A stretch of DNA of 32,190 nucleotides from Lachnospiraceae bacterium (GCA_017437965.1 JAFRWN010000128.1:1-32190); one strand, 5' to 3'; positions 1 to 7,883 are shown, counted from the stretch's first letter. The notes: generated by a model from the letters alone, not told the origin. Made by a program: numbers and translations.

Positions 1-251
1 ATACCGGTATCGGTATTTCGGAAGAGGCACAGAAGCATATTTTCGACAGGTTCTACCGTGTTGACAAGGCAAGGGCAAGACAGACGGGCGGTACAGGACT
101 GGGTCTTGCGATCGCAAACGATGTTGTGAAGCTCCATGGCGGAGAAATCAAGGTTTTCAGTCGTGAAGGCATGGGAACATCATTCACAGTAAGGCTTCCG
201 ATAAACTCTAACAGTGAGTCGGTAAAAATCATTGAAGAAGTTGTAAAATAA
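1..251 (+). CDS. Sensor histidine kinase, C-terminal end only (5' truncated by window edge)
   Basis: Only the last 82 codons are inside the window, read in the frame that begins at base 3 and stops with TAA at 249-251. The peptide opens on the G1 box of a HATPase_c domain (TGIGI), continues through the F box (HIFDRFYRVDKAR) and the G2 box (GGTGLGLAIAND), and ends in the usual final strand (GTSFTVRLP) plus a short tail. This is the ATP-binding end of a VanS/PhoR-type membrane sensor kinase that would autophosphorylate and pass phosphate to a partner response regulator, presumably encoded to the left. The gene sits 10 bases before the GerMN lipoprotein, so the two are probably co-transcribed. 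The sensor domain and stimulus cannot be seen here. Confidence 0.93.
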   Translation, partial: TGIGISEEAQKHIFDRFYRVDKARARQTGGTGLGLAIANDVVKLHGGEIKVFSREGMGTSFTVRLPINSNSESVKIIEEVVK

Positions 252-261
252 AGGATATAGT

Positions 262-1191
262 ATGTTTGGTAAAAGGATATTAAAACTTGGTCTTGCGTTA
301 CTCCTGTTGCTTATGCTCGGGAGTCTGGTTTGCTGTGGGAAAAAGAGCAGTGAGAAGACCGGTAAGATATCCATGTATATAATCGATAAGAATAATTTTT
401 CAATAGAACAGACACCATATAAAACAAGGGGTTCAAGCTTTTTAGAGAATCTTAAGAATCTTGTTGCGGATCTTCAGGCCTATAAGGATGAAAGCTTCAG
501 TTCACCTTTCCCCGAGGGCATTACGCTCAGGAACTGGGAGCTTAACAGCGGATTGGTTTCAATCTATTTCGATGAGAATTACTATAATCTGTCGGTATAT
601 GATGAGGCTCTTATAAGGGCTGCGATAGTAAAGAATTTCTGCCAGTTCTCCGAAGTTAACGGCGTCAGTTTCTTTGTCGGTGAGCAGTCGCTGGTAATTG
701 ACGGAAAAACAATGGGAACAATGAATTCCGACAGTTTTCTTGACAAGCTGAGTTTTACCGAGGGAACCATTGAACTTATGATGTATTTCCCGGGAACTGA
801 AAGCGGAAAGCTGAAGAAGATCAAAAGAGAGGCTGCACTTGGCTCTTTCTATACCGATGAGCAGCTGATAATAGAAAATCTGATAAAAGGCCCTGCAGAC
901 GGAGAAAAGGATATTACTTCCTGCATTCCGAAGGGAACCAAGCTTTTGAACATAGTGACAAAGGACAGGGTATGCTATGTGAATCTTTCTTCCGAATTTC
1001 TGAATCTTTCCGAGGATGTTGACCCTGAGCTTACGGTTTATTCCATCGTAAATTCACTGACTGAACTTCCCGAAATAAGCAGTGTGGTTCTTAATGTGAA
1101 CTGGGAAAGCATTGAATATTATGGTGATGTCTATTGTATTGATAATCTGACATTCAATTATGATGCGCTTGAAAACAGCGATGAGCTTTGA
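262..1191 (+). CDS. GerMN-domain lipoprotein (two GerMN repeats)
   Basis: 309 residues. The N terminus has basic residues, a leucine-rich core (residues 9-20) and a Cys pair at 24-25 followed by GKKSS, which reads as a lipoprotein signal although the Cys at -1 is not the classic lipobox residue. Two GerMN-like domains follow, at about residues 55-175 and 190-300; each carries the family pattern of a hydrophobic strand (GLVSIYFDENY; RVCYVNLSSEF), a stretch of helices and a final strand pair (VNGVSFFVG; ISSVVLNVN). GerMN domains occur in the spore germination protein GerM and in LpqB-type lipoproteins. No catalytic site is known for the family. Its position directly after a sensor kinase recalls the actinobacterial mtrB-lpqB arrangement, so a role in tuning that kinase from outside the membrane is a reasonable inference but not shown. 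Confidence 0.85.
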   Translation: MFGKRILKLGLALLLLLMLGSLVCCGKKSSEKTGKISMYIIDKNNFSIEQTPYKTRGSSFLENLKNLVADLQAYKDESFSSPFPEGITLRNWELNSGLVSIYFDENYYNLSVYDEALIRAAIVKNFCQFSEVNGVSFFVGEQSLVIDGKTMGTMNSDSFLDKLSFTEGTIELMMYFPGTESGKLKKIKREAALGSFYTDEQLIIENLIKGPADGEKDITSCIPKGTKLLNIVTKDRVCYVNLSSEFLNLSEDVDPELTVYSIVNSLTELPEISSVVLNVNWESIEYYGDVYCIDNLTFNYDALENSDEL

Positions 1192-1204
1192 TTAAGGAGT
1201 TATG

Positions 1205-3457
1205 ATGAAAAGACCGGTTATGTTGATGGCCGGCTCATATGTTCTTGGAATTATCACTGTACAAAGCGGTGGAACAGTAGTTTTTCCGCTTTGCATGGTC
1301 GTGATCACTCTTGTAGTTCTTTTAAAAACCCATAAAGACCCTAAAAATCTGGCATTTACAGCAATGATTCTTCTGACCTGCGTATTGTTATATGATTTTG
1401 GAATATTCAGGACCTACAGGGTTCAGAATTATCCGGGATTTGAAAAATACGAAGGAGAAGATGTTACTTTTTCTGCGCTTGTCTGCGCGGTGAACGGACA
1501 GGACGGTAATTACCGTATTGAGTTGCAAGCGGATGGCAAAGAAAATGTAATGCTGTTTTGTGACAGTGAATATCTGCCGGGAGATGAATTATTGCTTACG
1601 GGCAGGATAAAGGAATATCCTTCTCCTATGAATGACGGAGAGTTTGATACAAAAGCATTCTACAAGTGTAGAAACATCGGAGCATATGTATATGCCGACG
1701 AAATAAGTCTGATCGGAAGAAATAACAGTCCGGAATACAGACTGAAATCAGGACTTTATGAGATCAGAAAAAAATTCTCAATGACTCTGATTAATATATT
1801 CGGAAAGAAAAACGGCGGAGTGCTCGCTGCCATGTTTACCGGAGACAAGACTAGCCTTCTTGATGAGGTGAGAACAAGCTATAAATACGCGGGCATAGGG
1901 CATCTGCTTGCGATCTCTGGTCTGCATATTTCCATGATAGGCATGGGAATATACGGTCTTTTGAGAAAAACCGGTGCAGGAATTGGACTTGCGGGAGCTT
2001 TTTCCATGCTTTTCCTGTTTGTTTTTGCAGTCTTTTCGGGGGAGCAGGTATCGTGCATAAGGGCTATGATAATGCTGAGCTTCATGATGGGCGCAAAGTA
2101 TTTCGGCAGGAAATATGATCCGCCTACCGCGATTTCCTTTGCTGCCCTGATCGTATTGATAAAGAATCCTCTGTTTCTGACTGATTCTTCTTTTTTGCTA
2201 TCGTTTTCTGCAGGAGGGGCAGCGGCATTTTCCGGAATAATAAGCAGAAAAGCTGAGCTTGTAGGCTTCGGAAAGCTTAAAGAAAAGATAGTAAGGGCTA
2301 TGATGTTCGGATTCGGGCTGCAGTTTATGATACTTCCGGTCCAGCTTTATCTTTTCTGGTCTTACAATATTTATTCACCTGTTATCAACCTTTTACTGAT
2401 ACCTCTGATGCCGGCTCTTCTTGTCCTTGCGTTACTTTCAATGCTTTCGTTTTTCTTTCTGCCGGGCATTTTAAGTATTTTCAGCCGTCCCTGCGGATTC
2501 ATTCTCGGTCTTTATTTCGATTCGGGCGGATTTGTAAAGGAACTTGCGGGAGGCCATATAGTTGCCGGAAAGCCTGAGACTGTAAAAATCGTTTCTGCTA
2601 TATTCGTTCTGATAATTGTATATGTTTTCTTCGTAAAGGACAGGTACAAATCAGCTGCTTTTTGCCTGCTTTTTATGCTTCTTTTGCTGATACATATACC
2701 GAAAAAACAGTTTGAGCTTTACCAGCTCTATGTCGGGCAGGGAGCCTGTTATGTGATTTTTAATGATGATAAAGTGATAATATGTGACTGCGGAAGCAGT
2801 GATAAGGAAGATATATATAACAATACCGTAAGGCCCTTTCTTGAGTATCATGGCTATGACAAAATAGATTATTGCATAGTAACTCATGTTGATAAGGATC
2901 ATTTTAACGGGTTTGAAGAAATGCTTGGGGATGAGCCGGATTTTAATCCCTGCTTTATTTTGCCAGATGTTTCGGATCATGAAGGGTTTGAAGCGGTTTT
3001 TGAGGCGGAAGAGGAGAAGCTTGCGGATTATGTGATCGCAAAACCTTTCAGCAACATAAAAATCGATAAGCTTGAGCTTGATATTTTATATCCGGATTCC
3101 CAAAATGCCCAGAAATCAGAGAATGAAAGCTCGATGGTTTTCAAACTGAAAGCAGGGGATAAGACGATACTTTTTACCGGAGATATTCCGGCTGAAGTAG
3201 AAAAGCAGGTCGTTTCTGAATGTGAAAAAAGAAACTATTCACTTGAATCTGATGTGCTTGTTGCTGCCCATCACGGCAGCAGATTTTCGACAAGTGAAGA
3301 GTTTCTTGATAAGGTAAAACCCAGGCTTGCACTGATTTCCTGCGGGATAAACAATTCCTACGGACATCCGGCGGATGAAACGCTTTTAAGACTAAAAAAA
3401 GCAGGCTGTGAAATCCATGTGTCTGCCAATGAAGGACAATACCGTCTTGACCATTAA
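1205..3457 (+). CDS. comEC: ComEC/Rec2 DNA-uptake channel protein
   Basis: About 750 residues; ComEC forms the inner-membrane channel that brings single-stranded DNA into the cytoplasm during transformation. Three parts are visible: N-terminal membrane segments with an OB-like DUF4131 region (roughly residues 1-190), the polytopic Competence domain with its hallmark ISGLHISMIG near residue 240, and a C-terminal metallo-beta-lactamase-like domain. That domain has THVDKDH near residue 561, AAHHGS and YGHPADE, all typical of ComEC. AAGGAG at 1194-1199 lies only 2 bases before the ATG at 1202 but 5 before the ATG at 1205, so 1205 is preferred; the difference is one residue. The gene appears intact. 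No other competence gene is in the window, so natural competence is not established by this gene alone. Confidence 0.93.
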   Translation: MKRPVMLMAGSYVLGIITVQSGGTVVFPLCMVVITLVVLLKTHKDPKNLAFTAMILLTCVLLYDFGIFRTYRVQNYPGFEKYEGEDVTFSALVCAVNGQDGNYRIELQADGKENVMLFCDSEYLPGDELLLTGRIKEYPSPMNDGEFDTKAFYKCRNIGAYVYADEISLIGRNNSPEYRLKSGLYEIRKKFSMTLINIFGKKNGGVLAAMFTGDKTSLLDEVRTSYKYAGIGHLLAISGLHISMIGMGIYGLLRKTGAGIGLAGAFSMLFLFVFAVFSGEQVSCIRAMIMLSFMMGAKYFGRKYDPPTAISFAALIVLIKNPLFLTDSSFLLSFSAGGAAAFSGIISRKAELVGFGKLKEKIVRAMMFGFGLQFMILPVQLYLFWSYNIYSPVINLLLIPLMPALLVLALLSMLSFFFLPGILSIFSRPCGFILGLYFDSGGFVKELAGGHIVAGKPETVKIVSAIFVLIIVYVFFVKDRYKSAAFCLLFMLLLLIHIPKKQFELYQLYVGQGACYVIFNDDKVIICDCGSSDKEDIYNNTVRPFLEYHGYDKIDYCIVTHVDKDHFNGFEEMLGDEPDFNPCFILPDVSDHEGFEAVFEAEEEKLADYVIAKPFSNIKIDKLELDILYPDSQNAQKSENESSMVFKLKAGDKTILFTGDIPAEVEKQVVSECEKRNYSLESDVLVAAHHGSRFSTSEEFLDKVKPRLALISCGINNSYGHPADETLLRLKKAGCEIHVSANEGQYRLDH

Positions 3458-3460
3458 AGG

Positions 3461-3489
3461 TTGACAAAAACTGTTATTAAGGTTATACT
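3461..3489 (+). promoter_or_regulatory. Sigma-A promoter for pssA-psd-holA
   Basis: TTGACA at 3461-3466 and TATACT at 3484-3489 are separated by exactly 17 bases, close to the vegetative consensus. Transcription would start near 3496, giving a leader of about 25 bases before the GTG start at 3521. The promoter begins 3 bases after the comEC stop, and it makes pssA-psd-holA independent of comEC. Confidence 0.85.
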
Positions 3490-3520
3490 GTATAAGATAA
3501 GTGTTTCAGGAGGCCAATTG

Positions 3521-4168
3521 GTGAATAAACGGTTTGTAGGATATTATAATCCTTCGGTAATATTAACATATACAGGAGTGGTATCAACCTGCCTCAGCAT
3601 GTATCTTTCTTTTAACGGGATTTTTAAATGGGGCTTTTTTTTCATGATGTTTGCAGGTCTCTGCGACATGTTTGACGGCGCTGTTGCCAGAAAAATAAAG
3701 CGTAATGAGAGTGAAAAGAAGTTCGGTATCCAGATTGATTCGCTGTGTGATCTTGTCTGCTTTGGAGTAAATCCGGCTGTGACGGGAATCCTGCTTTATG
3801 CAAGATATGACCATGAGGATACCATGATAATCGGTTATTTTGCCGGTGTGCTTCTGATACTTGCTGCAGTAATCCGACTGGCTTACTTCAATGTGACGGA
3901 AGAGGAAAGACAGCAGCAGACTACCGAAAGAAGAAAATATTATCAAGGACTTCCGGTAACGAATTCCTGCCTGATGGCACCGCTTTCGTATATTATCGGT
4001 TCTCTGATATCAAAGGAAGATGTGCTTCCCTATGTTTATAGTTTTGCACTGCTTCTTACAGCATTTTTGTTTGTGTTCAATTTCAAGATGCCAAAGCCTC
4101 ACGGAAAGGCCAATGCGATCATAATCATACTTGCATGGTGCCTGTTCTTTGGCGTTCTCGCAGTATAA
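3521..4168 (+). CDS. pssA: CDP-diacylglycerol--serine O-phosphatidyltransferase
   Basis: Transfers phosphatidyl from CDP-diacylglycerol to L-serine, giving phosphatidylserine, the substrate of the next gene, psd. The CDP-alcohol phosphotransferase signature is complete: D49, D52, G53, A56, R57, G69, D73 and D77 follow the D-x2-DG-x2-AR-...-G-x3-D-x3-D order, with 11 residues between AR and G. The protein is 215 residues with several membrane segments, usual for the Gram-positive (type II) enzyme. I place the start at GTG 3521, 7 bases after a perfect AGGAGG (3508-3513), giving MNKRFVGYYNPSVILTY, a typical PssA start. The open frame extends back to a TTG at 3461, but that codon is the -35 box of the promoter and cannot be the start. 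Psd starts 16 bases downstream. Confidence 0.95.
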   Translation: MNKRFVGYYNPSVILTYTGVVSTCLSMYLSFNGIFKWGFFFMMFAGLCDMFDGAVARKIKRNESEKKFGIQIDSLCDLVCFGVNPAVTGILLYARYDHEDTMIIGYFAGVLLILAAVIRLAYFNVTEEERQQQTTERRKYYQGLPVTNSCLMAPLSYIIGSLISKEDVLPYVYSFALLLTAFLFVFNFKMPKPHGKANAIIIILAWCLFFGVLAV

Positions 4169-4184
4169 GGTAAAGGATAAAAAT

Positions 4185-5060
4185 ATGGAACGCAATGCTT
4201 ACAAAGACAGAAACGGTAACATAATCAGAAAAAAACTCATGTCCGGAAAGACTCTTGAGTTTCTCTATGGAAATGCTGTTGGCAGGGCTGCTTTAAAGGT
4301 TTTGAGCTCTGTGACGGTAGCAAATATTGAAAGGGCATTCCTTGGAAGCCCTTTTTCTGCACTTGCAATTGATCCTTTCATAAAGAAAAACGAAATCGAT
4401 ATTTCGGAATATCAGAAAAAACGTTATTCTTCCTTCAATGATTTCTTTACAAGAAAGATCAGACAGGAGAAGAGACCGATCTCTTCTGATCCCAATGCCC
4501 TGATCTCTCCTTGTGACGGACGTGCTTCAATGTACCGTATCAATAATGATTCTGCTTTTGAAATCAAAAACAGTGTCTATAGTGTTGAGACGCTTACCGG
4601 AAGTAAAAAACTTGCAGAATATTATAAGGACGGCTGGTTCGTTCTTATCAGGCTTTGTGTGGATAATTATCACAGATACTGCTATGCGGCTGACGGAATG
4701 AAGAGCATGGATCTTAAAATTGAAGGAAAACTCCATACCGTAAATCCGATGGTCTATGACTTTGCAAAGGTATATACCGAAAATACAAGGCAGTACTGTA
4801 CAATTTACCGCAAGGGCGGAATTAAAGTAACCCAGGTTGAAATCGGTGCGATGGGTGTCGGAAGGATTACCAATCACCATACCGAAGAAGCAGACGTTGT
4901 CCGCGGTGAAGAGAAGGGCTACTTTGAGTTCGGCGGTTCATCGATCGTGCTTTTGCTTCCCAACAAGGGCTTTGAGCCGGATATCGATCTTGTCCTGAAT
5001 ACTGCTATCGGTTATGAAACCAAAGTAAAATATGGTGAGAAGATAGGATCTTTCTATTAA
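4185..5060 (+). CDS. psd: Phosphatidylserine decarboxylase proenzyme
   Basis: 291 residues. Converts phosphatidylserine to phosphatidylethanolamine, completing the route begun by PssA. The proenzyme cuts itself to create a pyruvoyl cofactor; the expected site is GGSS, with cleavage between G251 and S252 (FGGSSIVLLLP), a variant of the LGST/GGST motif. D111 (SPCDGRAS) and H163 (DNYHRYCY) fit the charge-relay residues for self-cleavage, and ITNHHTEEADVVRGEEKG is also typical. The start is ATG 4185, 7 bases after AAAGGA (4172-4177). The open frame runs upstream into the end of pssA, but no ribosome site supports that. The pssA-psd pairing predicts that this bacterium makes phosphatidylethanolamine. 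Confidence 0.95.
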   Translation: MERNAYKDRNGNIIRKKLMSGKTLEFLYGNAVGRAALKVLSSVTVANIERAFLGSPFSALAIDPFIKKNEIDISEYQKKRYSSFNDFFTRKIRQEKRPISSDPNALISPCDGRASMYRINNDSAFEIKNSVYSVETLTGSKKLAEYYKDGWFVLIRLCVDNYHRYCYAADGMKSMDLKIEGKLHTVNPMVYDFAKVYTENTRQYCTIYRKGGIKVTQVEIGAMGVGRITNHHTEEADVVRGEEKGYFEFGGSSIVLLLPNKGFEPDIDLVLNTAIGYETKVKYGEKIGSFY

Positions 5061-5072
5061 AAGGGAGCTGTC

Positions 5073-6050
5073 TTGAAAAGAATTAAAAGCGATATATCAA
5101 ACAATACCTTTTCGCATATTTACCTGCTCTATGGCTCGGAGGACATACTGAAAAGACAGTATCGTGACAAGCTTGTGCGTGCAATGCTTCCTGATGCCAA
5201 TGAGATGAACCTGAATTATTTTTCCGGAGAGGATGTGACGCTTGAAGAGATCATTTCGATTTCCGAGACCATGCCGTTTTTTTCGGAACGCAGGCTGATC
5301 TGCATAAATGATTCGGGGTTTTTCAAGTCTTCGTCAGCTTTTGCGGAATATGTTGAAAAGGCACCTGAATATACCTATTATATATTTACTGAAAAAGAGT
5401 GCGATAAAAGAAATGCTCTATATAAATATGTAGTATCTGCCGGTTACGCATGTGAAATCACCCTTCCCGCAAAAAATGAACTGATGACCATGGCTGCTGT
5501 TTTCCTTAAGACCAGGGGACTGTTGATATCACAATATGATTGTGAGTACCTGATTGATAAAGTGGGAACGGACATGGCAAGACTCCAGTCTGAGCTTGAA
5601 AAGCTTGCGGCTTACTGTATGGGTGAGGAGAGTGTAAACAGGCAGGCGATAGATGAAATATGTTCAGAAATACCCGAAGGCAGGATATTTGCGATGATGG
5701 ATGCACTGATGGCATCCGATTCCGACAGGGCCTTCGGTTTATATTGTGATCTGCTCGCGGCCCATGAAAAACCGATGAACATCCTTTTCATGCTGAACCG
5801 CAGCTACGATCAGCTTTATCGTTGTTCTCTGCTTTTTGATGAAGGAAAGGCAAGTGCCCAGATATCAAAGGAAACCGGACTAAAGGATTTCCAGACTGAA
5901 AAATATCTGAGGCTGGCAAGGAAAAAGAAGAGGGCAGAAATACATGGAATACTGAGACAGGGAATTGAGCTTGAAAAGAAGGTAAAAAGCGGCGATCTGG
6001 ACGAAAAAATTGCTGTTGAAATTTTTCTTGTAAAAAACCTTGGTTTGTAG
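5073..6050 (+). CDS. holA: DNA polymerase III delta subunit
   Basis: 325 residues, the usual length for HolA. Delta is the wrench of the clamp loader: it opens the beta sliding clamp so it can be placed on DNA. The N terminus has the family pattern (HIYLLYGSEDILKRQYRDKL), followed by the AAA+-like but ATPase-inactive domains I and II and a helical C-terminal collar domain (about residues 205-325) ending in KIAVEIFLVKNL. The start is TTG 5073, 5 bases after AGGGAG (5062-5067). Co-transcription with pssA-psd is likely since gaps are short and no terminator intervenes. The 3' end contains the tRNA-Ser promoter, whose -35 lies inside the last codons. In Firmicutes holA is commonly followed by rpsT, as here. 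Confidence 0.93.
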   Translation: MKRIKSDISNNTFSHIYLLYGSEDILKRQYRDKLVRAMLPDANEMNLNYFSGEDVTLEEIISISETMPFFSERRLICINDSGFFKSSSAFAEYVEKAPEYTYYIFTEKECDKRNALYKYVVSAGYACEITLPAKNELMTMAAVFLKTRGLLISQYDCEYLIDKVGTDMARLQSELEKLAAYCMGEESVNRQAIDEICSEIPEGRIFAMMDALMASDSDRAFGLYCDLLAAHEKPMNILFMLNRSYDQLYRCSLLFDEGKASAQISKETGLKDFQTEKYLRLARKKKRAEIHGILRQGIELEKKVKSGDLDEKIAVEIFLVKNLGL

Positions 6051-6056
6051 TATAAT
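6028..6056 (+). promoter_or_regulatory. Promoter of tRNA-Ser, overlapping the holA 3' end
   Basis: TTGTAA (6028-6033) and TATAAT (6051-6056) are spaced by 17 bases. The holA stop codon (6048-6050) lies just before the -10. Transcription would begin about 12 bases before the mature tRNA 5' end at 6076. The same hexamers and spacing precede the structured RNA at 11459. Confidence 0.75.
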
Positions 6057-6075
6057 ACATCAGTACGCAAAATCC

Positions 6076-6161
6076 GGAAGTGTATCGAAGTGGTCATAAC
6101 GGCCCTGACTCGAAATCAGGTAGCCCTCCGGGGCTCGTGGGTTCGAATCCCACCGCTTCCG
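6076..6161 (+). tRNA. tRNA-Ser (anticodon CGA)
   Basis: An 86-base cloverleaf of class II. The acceptor stem GGAAGTG pairs with CGCTTCC (one T-G wobble), with G as discriminator. The anticodon stem CCTGA/TCAGG encloses the loop CTCGAAA, so the anticodon is CGA, reading UCG serine codons. A long variable arm (about TAGCCCTCCGGGGCT) follows, as expected for serine tRNA. The T arm is GTGGG-TTCGAAT-CCCAC. CCA is not encoded and must be added after transcription. Confidence 0.95.
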
Positions 6162-6163
6162 TC

Positions 6164-6195
6164 GTCGAATGCGTGAATATATTCACGCGTTCGAC
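6164..6195 (+). repeat. Near-perfect palindrome just downstream of tRNA-Ser
   Basis: GTCGAATGCGTGAATA (6164-6179) faces TATTCACGCGTTCGAC (6180-6195), a 16-bp inverted repeat with one G-T wobble and no spacer. In RNA the top would open to a small loop. It begins 3 bases after the tRNA and precedes the terminator, so it may protect or position the tRNA 3' end for processing. It has no T tract of its own. Confidence 0.75.
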
Positions 6196-6201
6196 ATGGC
6201 G

Positions 6202-6230
6202 ACGTTCGGGCGAAGCCCGAATGTTGTTTT
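6202..6230 (+). terminator. Rho-independent terminator of the tRNA-Ser unit
   Basis: A stem of about 10 bp (ACGTTCGGGC, loop GAA, GCCCGAATGT) is followed by TGTTTT. It lies between the tRNA and the rpsT promoter and separates the two transcripts. Confidence 0.75.
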
Positions 6231-6255
6231 ATCTCAAAAAATTTAAAAAAAACAT

Positions 6256-6284
6256 TTGACATTTATCCACAAAACGAGTATTAT
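6256..6284 (+). promoter_or_regulatory. Promoter of rpsT
   Basis: TTGACA (6256-6261) and TATTAT (6279-6284) are 17 bases apart. A start near 6291 would give an 87-base leader, unusually long compared with the other genes here and able to fold (see the leader entry). Confidence 0.75.
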
Positions 6285-6290
6285 ATTAGG

Positions 6291-6377
6291 GTGCCTGTAT
6301 AAAACGTCCGTGTCCTGTTTTGTGCAGACCTTCATGCGAATAATATAAGTATTGAGATTCAACAGGAGGAACTCGAA
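6291..6377 (+). promoter_or_regulatory. rpsT 5' leader with potential Shine-Dalgarno masking
   Basis: TCCTGTT at 6313-6319 is perfectly complementary to AACAGGA at 6361-6367, which includes most of the AGGAGG ribosome binding site (6364-6369) of rpsT. A second upstream CCTGT at 6294-6298 is complementary to the same ACAGG. Either pairing would hide the ribosome site. Ribosomal protein genes are often controlled by binding of the protein to its own mRNA, so an S20 autoregulatory leader is plausible. I do not recognise a named leader family here. Confidence 0.4.
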
Positions 6378-6641
6378 TTGGCTAATATTAAGTCTGCAAA
6401 AAAGCGTATCTTAGTAATTGAGACCAAGACTTTGAGAAACAAGATGATCAAGTCTAAGGTTAAGACTCTGGTAAAGAAGGTTGAAGCTGCCGTGGCTGCC
6501 GGCGACAAGACTTTGGCTACCGAAGCTCTTAAGAATGCCGTTGTAGCAATTGATAAGGCACAGGCTAAGGGTGTTTATCATAAGAACAATGCTGCAAGAA
6601 AAGTCTCGGGATTAACTAAAAAAGTTAACTCCATGACCTAA
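6378..6641 (+). CDS. rpsT: 30S ribosomal protein S20
   Basis: 87 residues, the normal S20 length, lysine- and alanine-rich, beginning MANIKSAKKRI and containing KTLVKKVEAAV and GVYHKNNAARKVSGL. S20 binds 16S rRNA early in assembly of the small subunit. The start is TTG 6378, 8 bases after AGGAGG (6364-6369). It has its own promoter, a long leader and its own terminator, so it forms a single-gene unit, the usual situation for rpsT next to holA. Confidence 0.98.
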   Translation: MANIKSAKKRILVIETKTLRNKMIKSKVKTLVKKVEAAVAAGDKTLATEALKNAVVAIDKAQAKGVYHKNNAARKVSGLTKKVNSMT

Positions 6642-6661
6642 GTCACTTTTAATGATTATTT

Positions 6662-6698
6662 GACCTGTCCATGGAGAGTGGGCAGGTCCTTTTATTTT
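6662..6698 (+). terminator. Rho-independent terminator after rpsT
   Basis: GACCTGTCC (6662-6670) pairs with GGGCAGGTC (6680-6688) with one wobble, a 9-bp stem with a 9-base loop, followed by CTTTTATTTT. Confidence 0.9.
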
Positions 6699-6719
6699 GT
6701 ATAGTTGAGGAAAAAAGTT

Positions 6720-7883
6720 TTGAAGAACAAGAATATTATCAGAAAATGCCGCAGCTTTTTGTGTCTTGTGCTTGCGGTCAGTATGCTTACGGCCGGATGC
6801 GGCCTGTTCGGCGATGATAGTAATGAATCATCGGTAGAATCCGGAGAAAGCGGAGAAAGCCTTTATGGTTCTTCTTCAGGGGATAAATTATATCCTGATG
6901 AGTCGGTTAATAATGACCCTACTGCCACACCTACCGAAGAGCCTACACCTACGGTTTCACATGAGAATATGTACCGTAATGAGCTCAGCAACGAGTGGAT
7001 GGATGACAGTTACATGAACAAGCGTCCGATCGCTATCATGTACAACAACAGTGTTCACGGCGTACCTCAGTGCGGTATTTCAAAAGCAGAAGTAGTATAT
7101 GAATGTATAGCTGAGGGCGGTGTCACAAGACTGATGGGCATCATCAAGGAATATGACAAGCTCACTGAGTTCGGATCGATACGAAGCGCAAGATCATATT
7201 TCGTTCAGTGGTGCATGGAATATAATGCAGTACTTTGCCATTGCGGCGGACCGCAGATATATGTCGCTGACTGGTTAAAGAAGGTCGACAGGCTTGACGG
7301 AACCTCACTTGTAGGAACAATTTACTACAGAACGGCAGACAGGGTTTCACCCCACAATGTATTCGGATCAGGCGAGCTTCTGCTTCAGGGCTTTGAAAAG
7401 TATAAGATCAGCCGTGATTATACCAATACCTATAAGGGCGAACATTTTGTATTTGCAGACGAGTCTACACCTGTAGAATTGGAAAACGGAAGGACTGCAA
7501 ACAAGGTTTCGGTTCCTTATCATCATAACAAGCCTTATTTTGAATATGACAGTACAACAGGTCTCTATAAGAGATTCCAGTTTGACGGGCCTCAGGTTGA
7601 CGGAACCACAAATGAGCAGATCACATTCAAGAATATTATCATCCAGTATGCTGTAGGCAGAACGCTTGACGGCACCGCTTATCAGGAATATGATGTGATC
7701 GGAAGCGGAAAGGGTGTATACATTACCAACGGAAAAGCAATTGACATCACATGGAAGAAGACAGGAGACTATATTCCTACCAGATATTATGATGCATCAG
7801 GCAAGGAAATCACCCTTAACACCGGAAAGACCATGATCTGCGTCTGCCCGCCTGACATGGAAAAACTCAACAGTATCAGCTGA
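6720..7883 (+). CDS. DUF3048 lipoprotein (YerB-like)
   Basis: 387 residues. The N terminus MKNKNIIRKCRSF is followed by a hydrophobic stretch and LTAGC, a lipobox with the lipidated Cys at residue 27. A low-complexity Ser/Glu/Asp and Pro/Thr linker (to about residue 80) leads to a DUF3048 domain (RPIAIMYNNS, AEVVYECIAEGGVTRLMGI, SIRSARSYFVQW, VSPHNVFGSG) and its C-terminal partner domain (about 255-380). The family is typified by B. subtilis YerB; no biochemical role is established that I can state. I prefer TTG 6720, 8 bases after GAGGA (6707-6711), over the in-frame TTG at 6705, which sits against that ribosome site. Tgt begins 12 bases downstream. It lies just after the rpsT terminator and no clear promoter is visible before it. 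Confidence 0.88.
   Translation: MKNKNIIRKCRSFLCLVLAVSMLTAGCGLFGDDSNESSVESGESGESLYGSSSGDKLYPDESVNNDPTATPTEEPTPTVSHENMYRNELSNEWMDDSYMNKRPIAIMYNNSVHGVPQCGISKAEVVYECIAEGGVTRLMGIIKEYDKLTEFGSIRSARSYFVQWCMEYNAVLCHCGGPQIYVADWLKKVDRLDGTSLVGTIYYRTADRVSPHNVFGSGELLLQGFEKYKISRDYTNTYKGEHFVFADESTPVELENGRTANKVSVPYHHNKPYFEYDSTTGLYKRFQFDGPQVDGTTNEQITFKNIIIQYAVGRTLDGTAYQEYDVIGSGKGVYITNGKAIDITWKKTGDYIPTRYYDASGKEITLNTGKTMICVCPPDMEKLNSIS

Noticed and set aside
3174..3467. Reverse-strand small gene at the comEC-pssA junction
   Set aside because: It covers the antisense of the ComEC metallo-beta-lactamase domain and has no recognisable product; the region is explained by comEC and the pssA promoter.
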